Assembly (NCBI GenBank): GCA_016294985.1
Contig: JAECRW010000050.1
Location: 1 to 9,772, forward strand
Origin: Candidatus Sifarchaeum marinoarchaea
Lineage (GTDB): Archaea; Asgardarchaeota; Sifarchaeia; Borrarchaeales; Borrarchaeaceae
Direction: 5' to 3'
Length of the DNA stretch: 9,772 nucleotides
Each line of letters begins with the position of its first letter. The first letter of the stretch is position 1. The translations under genes and the position numbers were made by a program. Positions 1 through 5,432 of the stretch are shown one piece after another. The notes beneath the pieces are model-generated. The model worked only from the letters and a program-made list of their open reading frames with translations. It was not told the DNA's origin and searched no databases.

Positions 1-996
1 AGTGTAAATCGTCTGTCGCAAGGTTAATAACGCTAACAATGACCAAAGTTCCATATTGTGAACAATCAACATGCTTGCGAATCTATCAATCATCATTGAC
101 CCTACAATTGTTTCATTCCATGCGGATTCAGTACCTTTATCTCCTTCTAAGTACACTGTAGCTGGAACACCCATTAATGGAAATCCGACGCTTTCTTCAC
201 CTGTTTCAATTGCAGCTACTCTGAGCATGGTGAAAGTATTTAAGGTGGTTCCAATGTTTTCGCCAAAGTAAGTACCCGGATCGAGTACGAGTTCATCAAG
301 TCCTGCTTTTTGGAGTGCGATTGCTGTAGAATTTAACGTTGTTAGATCGGTCGAAAAGACTGCAACGGGACAATTATACTCTATTGCTAGTTTAGCCATA
401 TCTTCCCAATTTACAGCCGTTGCTGCATAGATAAGAGGACGCTTATCTTTTGCGGCTTCTAAACCTGATTTCATAACTTTGGGATCAAACGTACACAAAA
501 CAAGAGGCAAATCTGCTAGTTTGAGTACCTCTTCAACGGTTTTTGCAAATTTAGCAGGATCGCTTGAAACTGATCGTACTGCAATTCCATTGAGTTTAAG
601 ATTCACGCCAATTCTAAATATTGCGTATTCGTCTACAAATTTTACGCGCTCAGTTAATTCCTTTGAATCCATTTCATCATGGACATCAATGAAAATCTTT
701 GTTTCATTGTAAAACGTTAGTTGGTGTCTATATGCTACTTCTTCACCGCCAACAATAACCGCTTTTTCACCAGCGCCTATTCTAACTGGTTGAACCGGTG
801 GTCGCAACATTATAATTAAAGTGTCTTTGTTTTCTTGATATTTCGATTCCTCGAAAAGAGGAGTGCACAAAGCAAGTTCAGTTTCTCGTTCAATTAGTTT
901 CATGGCGAACGCCATGCAAGTTTCTTCGTCACAAATCTTGCAGTTTGTTTTTGGTAGATATTTGAAAATATCTAAAGGTTTCAGTCTTTTGCTCAT
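1..996 (-). CDS. cdhE: ACDS (CODH/ACS) gamma subunit CdhE, corrinoid/Fe-S protein large subunit, 3' end cut by window
   Basis: CdhE is the large subunit of the corrinoid iron-sulfur protein. With CdhD it shuttles the methyl group from tetrahydromethanopterin (or a related pterin) to the acetyl-CoA synthase CdhC. Reading leftward from the ATG at 996, the frame stays open for 332 codons to the window edge. The N-terminus has the expected [4Fe-4S] motif: C19, C22, C27 and C44 (C-x2-C-x4-C-x16-C). A TIM-barrel-like region follows, with signature stretches such as LVLCTFDP, LDPGTYFGENIGTT and ESVGFPLMGVPA. Family members are roughly 440-480 residues, so the C-terminal cobalamin-binding domain lies outside the window. 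The start is supported by a GTGAGG ribosome binding site overlapping the cdhD stop; only 10 nt separate the two genes. The gene is the third in a cdhC-cdhD-cdhE operon and is probably translationally coupled to cdhD. The family assignment is secure; the pterin used is inferred. Confidence 0.95.
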   Translation of the reverse strand, partial: MSKRLKPLDIFKYLPKTNCKICDEETCMAFAMKLIERETELALCTPLFEESKYQENKDTLIIMLRPPVQPVRIGAGEKAVIVGGEEVAYRHQLTFYNETKIFIDVHDEMDSKELTERVKFVDEYAIFRIGVNLKLNGIAVRSVSSDPAKFAKTVEEVLKLADLPLVLCTFDPKVMKSGLEAAKDKRPLIYAATAVNWEDMAKLAIEYNCPVAVFSTDLTTLNSTAIALQKAGLDELVLDPGTYFGENIGTTLNTFTMLRVAAIETGEESVGFPLMGVPATVYLEGDKGTESAWNETIVGSMMIDRFASMLIVHNMELWSLLALLTLRQTIYT

Positions 997-1006
997 TGTT
1001 CATCCC

Positions 1007-2218
1007 TCACTTCATTGTCACCCAGTTTCCAATTGGCGGCAAATCTCTGGGTGTTTCGTCTGTAAATGCCTTCACAAGTGCTTTAAAGCCCGCAACTGCG
1101 CCTGGGTGCATCATCATCAGAAGATCTGCCCCTGCTAACATCACTGACATAGCAGACAGAGTCTCCCATAAAGGACCTCTTAAGGCCACATCGCCCCATG
1201 GGAGACCTAATTCATTACATTTCTTATTACTAAGGAATGCTTCTCGAGCTCCCCAAGCGTTGGTAGTACCAGAACTCATAGGCATCTGAAGTATTTCATC
1301 TCCTTTGAGCGCCGCAAGGCGTATTCTTTCCATAATTGAATATGTATACTCTAAACCATATCCTAGTGAAGCTGTGGTCGGATCAATAATCATTTTTTCT
1401 CTTGGGAATCCTTCATCCATGATCAGTGTATTAAGCTTTTTTTGGTTGTTTATGTCTAGTTGTGTCCAACTGAGTACGACATGGCCATACTTCTTCGCGG
1501 CTTCAACAACTGGCTTGTAGGTATGCAAATCTGCGCTATTGATTAGCACTTGCTCGCCTTCAGCAACTTCTGCCGCCTTAGTTAATACAACTGGATCCTT
1601 ATCTTTGTTTCCAGAGCCTCCAATAACTATCGGGCATTTCACTGCTTGTAGAACATCTTCAACAACTTTTGCTGCTTCTTTGGCTGGGGTGTCTTTGATA
1701 TAGGGATCGGTTGAGATTAAATGAATCGTAACCATATCTGCTCCGAATTTATTAATACATCTTTTCGCCCACTCTGCGGGGTCTTCCATGACATCCTCTA
1801 TGTTAGTGCGAACAGCTTTTGCAAGTTTAAGAGGCATGTCGAAAACGTCAAGTGAAACTACAGGAGGATTCGGCGTTGAGCCAAGAAAGCGATAAAATGG
1901 CATAATTTTTTGACCGCCAAGTTTCACCACGTACTCCCTTGTACCACCCTCAGACTTAGTTGCGCCAAGTTGTACCTCAACGATTTCTCCAGGATACTCT
2001 ATAACTGGAGATTTAAATTCTACTTCCCGAAATAGTGGCAATGTTGGTAATCCAGGTTTTGCCAGTTCTGGTGCAGGCATAAAGGGCATTATCGCTGGCA
2101 TCATTGCGCGAGCGAGTGATAGAGTTAATTCCTCTGCCTCAAGTTTAAAATTCTCTAATTCGATCTCTTCAACTTCACTAAGAAGTGCGAGTAGTCTCTG
2201 AAATGGTGCTTCAGCCAT
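1007..2218 (-). CDS. cdhD: ACDS (CODH/ACS) delta subunit CdhD, corrinoid/Fe-S protein small subunit
   Basis: CdhD pairs with CdhE to form the corrinoid/Fe-S methyl carrier of the archaeal CODH/ACS complex. The protein has 403 residues from the ATG at 2218. This start gives MAEAPFQRLL and lies one base after the cdhC stop codon. An in-frame ATG at 2269 would add 17 residues but lies inside cdhC, and its Lys/Arg/Glu-rich extension looks like cdhC sequence read in another frame, so I prefer 2218. Residues 1-60 form a Met/Ala/Pro-rich archaeal-type N-terminal extension. The TIM-barrel core starts near residue 95. Family stretches include GGSGNKDKDP (200-209), LINSAD (225-230), the IIDPTTASLGYGLEY region (277-291) and QMPMSSGTTNAWG (311-323). 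The length fits archaeal CdhD (about 400-435), which is longer than bacterial AcsD. The gene sits between cdhC (1-nt gap) and cdhE (10-nt gap). A weak AAGGGAAAA ribosome binding site lies within the end of cdhC. Confidence 0.95.
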   Translation of the reverse strand: MAEAPFQRLLALLSEVEEIELENFKLEAEELTLSLARAMMPAIMPFMPAPELAKPGLPTLPLFREVEFKSPVIEYPGEIVEVQLGATKSEGGTREYVVKLGGQKIMPFYRFLGSTPNPPVVSLDVFDMPLKLAKAVRTNIEDVMEDPAEWAKRCINKFGADMVTIHLISTDPYIKDTPAKEAAKVVEDVLQAVKCPIVIGGSGNKDKDPVVLTKAAEVAEGEQVLINSADLHTYKPVVEAAKKYGHVVLSWTQLDINNQKKLNTLIMDEGFPREKMIIDPTTASLGYGLEYTYSIMERIRLAALKGDEILQMPMSSGTTNAWGAREAFLSNKKCNELGLPWGDVALRGPLWETLSAMSVMLAGADLLMMMHPGAVAGFKALVKAFTDETPRDLPPIGNWVTMK

Positions 2219-2219
2219 C

Positions 2220-3641
2220 TTATTTTCCCTTCTTTCCTTTGGTTCGTTTGATAATTGCTTTCTCTGCATAGATCTTGACGCCCTTCAGTGTTAAAGTTAT
2301 CATATCTTGTCCTGCGCCCGTTAGGGGTATATTCATCGTAGACATTTGAATCGGTTGTGACGTTGGATATGGCATCATTGGTGCCTCTTCGGCCGCGGCT
2401 TCGATTGCTTCTTCAACCTCTTCTTCAGCCCATCTTTCAGCTATGGGGTGTTGTTTCTCTTTCAAAAAGGCCTTTAAGTCATCTACTGACATTGTATCAG
2501 CATCGGTTGCGATTTTATCAAAGAGTTCCTCTGGTATTCCGTCCTTTACGCGCTCTTTCACGTCTGCAGGCATCCAAACAATACGTTCCCAGCCTCCATC
2601 TGCTTGAAGGAACTTTGGTGATCTCATATATTCAATTGATAGTCCTAGAAAGCCTTCAGTTTGTAGTCCACCGCCAACAGATGTCGCCATAGTTGAAAAC
2701 GCTAAACCATTAACAGTTGGTCCACGGAAATCTCTGTGTGCGAGAGCTATGCCATCCACTTCGGGAATATAGAACGCAATTGCCTCAAAACATCCGCAGC
2801 TTGTGTGTGGATACTCAAACATTGTATGTAAGAACACACGAGTTACTTCACCAAGAGATTTCTCTTTTAGGGCCTCATTCGCTCCTATATATTCGCCTTT
2901 AAATGCATCAAGAACTTCGCCTTTATCGATTTTAAAGTTTGGACCTTTAGGATCAATTCTTGCAGACGCACGTGCATCAAACCATGAAATGGCACCACAT
3001 AAAGCCATTCTTTGTGGTGTGATGACACAGCAGTGACTAGGTGCAAAAGACTGACACAGAACACATCCATAGAATTCTTCAACATCATCATCGCTGAGTG
3101 CTCTAGCTCTTGCGTCTCGTGCCTCATAGATCTGTAATGCCTCTTCATAAAGTGGTTTTATTGCGTCTGGGTCAGTAATGAATCGCATCTGAATTTTTTC
3201 AATAATAGGTAATTCTGCCTTGTAAAGTCGCATAAGAATCGTGCCCACAACTTGAAATGTGTTTAGACCTTTGTTAAAAGAGTCTTTGCTCAGACGCATC
3301 CAAATATCATATCTTTGATTAAGGTGCATCCAACCCTGAACGTAATTGTTGAACTCATGAAGTCGCCTCTCAAAGACACCTTCAAGCTCTTCTTCTATTT
3401 GCTCTCCTGCTACTTCTGCAATCACTCCCAGCGGATAACTTTTCCCTTCTTCCAATTCCGAGATGTCTGGACCTTCAATAATTACTTTCATGTCTTCGAT
3501 TTCGTCCATCTTCTTCGCTCGACACAGCTCGAATTTCTCGGTGACCTTCGGGCCACCAAATTCACAATACATTTGTGCTTTTCTAACCCGTTCTCCTTCA
3601 TAGATAACACCTACTTCAACGGGCAAGTCTTCAAAACTCAT
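2220..3641 (-). CDS. cdhC: ACDS (CODH/ACS) beta subunit CdhC, acetyl-CoA synthase (archaeal short form)
   Basis: CdhC forms or cleaves the C-C and C-S bonds of acetyl-CoA at the nickel A-cluster, combining CO, the methyl group from CdhDE and CoA. The protein has 473 residues and lacks the N-terminal CODH-docking domain of bacterial AcsB, as is normal in archaea. Potential A-cluster ligands are all present: C193, C196, C205 and C215 for the [4Fe-4S] cluster, and C196, C282 and C284 (the CGC motif) for the proximal Ni. Their spacing (0, 3, 12, 22, 89, 91) equals that of Moorella ACS C506/509/518/528/595/597, and F199 matches the conserved active-site Phe. Residues about 405-430 form an acidic, Ala- and Pro-containing linker, followed by a conserved-looking C-terminal segment (GVKIYAEKAIIKR) and a basic tail. 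The ATG start follows a strong GAGGTGG ribosome binding site at 3646-3652. It is the first gene of the operon; cdhA and cdhB are not upstream. Confidence 0.97.
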   Translation of the reverse strand: MSFEDLPVEVGVIYEGERVRKAQMYCEFGGPKVTEKFELCRAKKMDEIEDMKVIIEGPDISELEEGKSYPLGVIAEVAGEQIEEELEGVFERRLHEFNNYVQGWMHLNQRYDIWMRLSKDSFNKGLNTFQVVGTILMRLYKAELPIIEKIQMRFITDPDAIKPLYEEALQIYEARDARARALSDDDVEEFYGCVLCQSFAPSHCCVITPQRMALCGAISWFDARASARIDPKGPNFKIDKGEVLDAFKGEYIGANEALKEKSLGEVTRVFLHTMFEYPHTSCGCFEAIAFYIPEVDGIALAHRDFRGPTVNGLAFSTMATSVGGGLQTEGFLGLSIEYMRSPKFLQADGGWERIVWMPADVKERVKDGIPEELFDKIATDADTMSVDDLKAFLKEKQHPIAERWAEEEVEEAIEAAAEEAPMMPYPTSQPIQMSTMNIPLTGAGQDMITLTLKGVKIYAEKAIIKRTKGKKGK

Positions 3642-3645
3642 TTTT

Positions 3646-3652
3646 CCACCTC
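3646..3652 (-). promoter_or_regulatory. Ribosome binding site of cdhC
   Basis: On the minus strand this reads GAGGTGG, with 4 nt between it and the cdhC ATG. It matches the archaeal 16S anti-SD consensus (GGAGGTGATC) over GAGGTG and supports the start at 3641. Confidence 0.75.
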
Positions 3653-3669
3653 TCTCTTTTGGTGATTAA

Positions 3670-3725
3670 TTAGAAACTTCTAACTCCCTACGCGGGAGAG
3701 AGAAGGTTGAGAAAATAATCTTCTC
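3670..3725 (-). promoter_or_regulatory. Candidate structured 5' leader of the cdh operon: three adjacent small hairpins
   Basis: Three inverted repeats follow one another between the predicted cdh transcription start and the cdhC ribosome binding site. The first is TTAGAA/TTCTAA at 3670-3675 and 3678-3683 (2-nt gap). The second is CTCCC/GGGAG at 3684-3688 and 3694-3698 (5-nt loop). The third is GAGAA/TTCTC at 3709-3713 and 3721-3725 (7-nt loop), with a competing GAGAAG/CTTCTC pairing (3700-3705 with 3720-3725). Each stem is only 5-6 bp, so each alone is weak; it is the clustering that is notable. It matches no riboswitch class I recognise. Confidence 0.35.
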
Positions 3726-3737
3726 GGCGGTAGTTTG

Positions 3738-3781
3738 CTATGCAATATTAATTGGTTGATAATATCAACGGATTTGCATAG
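3738..3781. repeat. Nested inverted repeats near the predicted cdh transcription start (operator candidate)
   Basis: GTTGATA-A-TATCAAC at 3755-3769 is a 7-bp-arm palindrome with a single central base. It is flanked by a second inverted pair, CTATGCAA at 3738-3745 and TTGCATAG at 3774-3781. The two centres differ by about 2.5 bp, so they are near-concentric rather than one perfect dyad. The element lies 11 to 54 nt downstream of the TATA candidate at 3792-3799. A bound regulator would therefore overlap the expected transcription start. Operator function is inferred from position and symmetry. Confidence 0.5.
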
Positions 3782-3791
3782 TTAACATGCC

Positions 3792-3799
3792 TTTATAAG
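3792..3799 (-). promoter_or_regulatory. TATA-box candidate for the cdh operon
   Basis: On the minus strand this reads CTTATAAAG, preceded by an A/T-rich tract. With the usual archaeal spacing of about 25 nt, transcription would begin near 3765-3770, giving a long leader of about 125 nt before cdhC. An alternative AT-rich stretch lies at 3746-3753. Confidence 0.45.
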
Positions 3800-3826
3800 T
3801 TTAATAGGTTTTATTTCTTTGTTTAT

Positions 3827-3837
3827 TAATCATCACG
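3827..3837 (-). repeat. Inverted 11-bp element, cdh-side copy
   Basis: Read on the minus strand this is CGTGATGATTA, identical to the plus-strand copy at 3962-3972. It lies 27 nt upstream of the cdh TATA candidate. Similarity extends downstream: with a one-base insertion both copies end in CAAAG (3817-3821 here). The position fits an activator site or a shared regulator site. Confidence 0.55.
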
Positions 3838-3924
3838 ATAGATAATGACAATGCCTGAAAATCTTATGGATGTAATTCAAAAACGAAAGAAGCACTAAAA
3901 ATCATTAAACACTCTAAAGAGCAT

Positions 3925-3964
3925 ACGTCTTAGGGTCAAAAAACAGCCTTATATGATAAGACGT
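3925..3964 (+). repeat. Perfect 8-bp inverted repeat (ACGTCTTA/TAAGACGT)
   Basis: The arms are at 3925-3932 and 3957-3964, with 24 nt between them. A smaller inverted pair, CTTAT/ATAAG (3948-3952 and 3956-3960), is nested at the right arm and would compete with it. The repeat lies in the middle of the divergent intergenic region and its right end overlaps the plus-strand 11-bp element. It could be an operator, the end of a small transcript, or chance. Confidence 0.35.
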
Positions 3965-3972
3965 GATGATTA
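3962..3972 (+). repeat. Inverted 11-bp element, copy on the side of the unknown gene
   Basis: CGTGATGATTA on the plus strand, the perfect reverse complement of 3827-3837. It lies 32 nt upstream of the TATATA at 4005-4010. TATGCAAA follows immediately (3973-3980), sharing TATGCAA with the arms of the palindrome at 3738-3781. Confidence 0.55.
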
Positions 3973-3983
3973 TATGCAAAGTT

Positions 3984-4037
3984 CTTATTAATTAATCTGA
4001 ACAATATATAGACGCTTATTACTCCCATTTAGAGGGG
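3984..4037 (+). promoter_or_regulatory. Promoter and ribosome binding site of the unknown 450-residue protein
   Basis: There are two TATA candidates: an AT-rich TTATTAATTAAT at about 3985-3996 and TATATA at 4005-4010. The first would place the start near 4015-4020, leaving a short leader. The AGAGGGG at 4031-4037 lies 6 nt before the TTG at 4044 and 12 nt before the ATG at 4050. The spacing favours TTG initiation. Confidence 0.4.
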
Positions 4038-4043
4038 AAAAAA

Positions 4044-5396
4044 TTGAAGATGAAAGTAGCAATCACCGAGAGAGAACTAAAATATGAAGAGAAAAGTAGA
4101 GATACTGTAGTAGAGAAATATGAAACAACCTATGACGAGCTTTACCAAAAACTGGAAAATATCATTGCTGAAAGAGATACGCTAGAATTATTCAAGTTTA
4201 TTCAATCGGACTTAGAGAGACAGAAATATCTGATCATGACGCACGAATGGGCTAAGGAAAAAGGCCTTTCAGAAATGATAGGATTTCTCCTAAAATTACC
4301 AGGACTTAAGATCGAAGAAAGATATGTAATGTACACATTCCTAGCCTTCTCAAAAGGACTTTCCGTACAAGGTGTTGTGGATGCAGATCACCCAGGCGAC
4401 CTTGAGAGAGTAATCTTTCAGGTGTATCCTGCTGCAGGAAATCTAAAAGACTATTATTTCTTGAATACAGCAGCTCATGGTTTTCCTGTTCTTATGAAAG
4501 ATGACCTTGGAAAACATAAAACATTAGAAGATGCCGTAAAAGGATGTGAAGTTTTTCTCCAACCAGGAGATCATGCCATGGGGTTATTAAAACCCGAAGA
4601 GCTAACAACTCGTATTCACTTCGAAAAGGTATATACAAGAATAATCAATTCGTCTACTTTCATGCGCCTGTTCGTAGACGGCTTAGCAAGATTCTTTCGA
4701 CGATTAACTGGGATATTAAGACCACATTCTCCCTTTGATGCCAAGCGTTATTATGAATTCTACTTCTTATCGTCGGAAGAACTCAAGGGCTTAGAAATAG
4801 ATCTTGATACATATATGAATCAGATATTTGACCTTGACCGGAGACTGCAGGAGAAAATAAAGGAAAGAGGAAAATTCAAGTATAAACTTAAGAAAAATTA
4901 TTATTTTTTCAGAAATTGGATTGCAAAAAAGTTTAACCGCACTAAAATATGGAATGAACTTCTACAACTTAATAAATTTGAGGACATCCTATGGAGGACG
5001 CCAATTTTTCTTCAAGATAATGAGTTAAGTGAATATAGGAAAGAAGAATTAACACAAGTTATTTTTTCAAAAGAAGAAATACAAATGATGGAACAATTAG
5101 AATTATACATCGCAAAAATGGAAGTTCGAGTCGATCTCTTAAAAAAGATGAGTTTTGAAGAGCAAGACAAGTATTTCAAGTTGGATGCTATTAAAAAATT
5201 TGCAGATTTAAGTGTTTGGGCAAAGATAGCCGTCCCAAGCGCGATTGACACGCTTTTTAGCAAAACTTTATGGGATTGGGCGTATCCTGAGAAGTCGCCA
5301 CTTGGCAAAAAGGTTTTTCGTGTCTTTTCATCGCCAGCAAGCTTCTTCTTCTATAGATTCATTCAAAGATATATGATACGGCAAGTTCAAGCTTAG
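4044..5396 (+). CDS. Unrecognised 450-residue protein, divergent from the cdh operon
   Basis: I do not recognise this family. The preferred start is TTG at 4044 because AGAGGGG (4031-4037) is optimally spaced; ATG at 4050 would remove two residues. Residues about 8-60 are highly charged and probably helical or coiled coil. Residues 95-180 look more globular, with VVDADHPGD (111-119), a VYPAAGN stretch (128-133) and FLQPGDHAMG (171-180). Residues 200-225 and 280-300 are rich in Arg, Lys and aromatics. A second Glu/Lys-rich helical region spans about 325-385, and the C-terminus (425-450) is aromatic and basic. I see no signal peptide, confident membrane segment, Cys cluster or nucleotide-binding loop. 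There are only isolated cysteines, so an Fe-S role is unlikely. It is transcribed away from cdhC from a shared 402-bp region with matching upstream elements and ends in a hairpin shared with the convergent GH15 gene. A role linked to CODH/ACS would be inference from context only. Confidence 0.85.
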   Translation: MKMKVAITERELKYEEKSRDTVVEKYETTYDELYQKLENIIAERDTLELFKFIQSDLERQKYLIMTHEWAKEKGLSEMIGFLLKLPGLKIEERYVMYTFLAFSKGLSVQGVVDADHPGDLERVIFQVYPAAGNLKDYYFLNTAAHGFPVLMKDDLGKHKTLEDAVKGCEVFLQPGDHAMGLLKPEELTTRIHFEKVYTRIINSSTFMRLFVDGLARFFRRLTGILRPHSPFDAKRYYEFYFLSSEELKGLEIDLDTYMNQIFDLDRRLQEKIKERGKFKYKLKKNYYFFRNWIAKKFNRTKIWNELLQLNKFEDILWRTPIFLQDNELSEYRKEELTQVIFSKEEIQMMEQLELYIAKMEVRVDLLKKMSFEEQDKYFKLDAIKKFADLSVWAKIAVPSAIDTLFSKTLWDWAYPEKSPLGKKVFRVFSSPASFFFYRFIQRYMIRQVQA

Positions 5397-5400
5397 AATT

Positions 5401-5421
5401 AATTCTCTCCTAGAGAGAGTT
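5401..5421. terminator. Bidirectional hairpin between convergent genes
   Basis: AATTCTCTC/GAGAGAGTT arms of 9 bp (one T-G mismatch on the DNA, a wobble in RNA) enclose a CTA loop. The hairpin fills most of the 36-bp gap between the plus-strand stop (5394-5396) and the minus-strand GH15 stop (5433-5435). T-rich DNA lies on both sides, but there is no long T-run directly after either stem. It probably marks the 3' end of both transcripts. Confidence 0.6.
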
Positions 5422-5432
5422 CCCAGATTTAA

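Larger units (their letters stand above)
3642..4043. promoter_or_regulatory. Divergent intergenic region between cdhC and the unknown gene
   Basis: This 402-bp region has no credible protein-coding or tRNA gene. It carries both promoters, the cdh leader hairpins (3670-3725), nested palindromes (3738-3781), a pair of inverted 11-bp elements (3827-3837 and 3962-3972) and a further 8-bp inverted repeat (3925-3964). The motif TATGCAA appears three times (3739-3745, 3774-3780 reversed, 3973-3979). The density of symmetry is far above that of the other intergenic stretches here. It is the main regulatory region of the window. Confidence 0.7.

Noticed and set aside
2219..2269. Upstream ATG at 2269 for cdhD
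   Set aside because: It lies within the cdhC coding sequence and adds a basic extension unlike the family. The ATG at 2218 follows the cdhC stop by one base.
3315..3665. Open frame of 116 codons on the plus strand opposite cdhC
   Set aside because: It is antisense to a certain gene, has Phe/Leu/His-rich composition typical of a reverse-strand shadow, and has no ribosome binding site. The other plus-strand frames over 1-3000 fail in the same way.
3963..4000. Possible C/D box guide RNA: GTGATGA (box C) at 3963-3969 and CTGA (box D) at 3997-4000
   Set aside because: The span of 38 nt is shorter than usual archaeal C/D RNAs, there is no internal D'/C' pair, and the box C sequence is part of the mirrored 11-bp element whose other copy has no box D.
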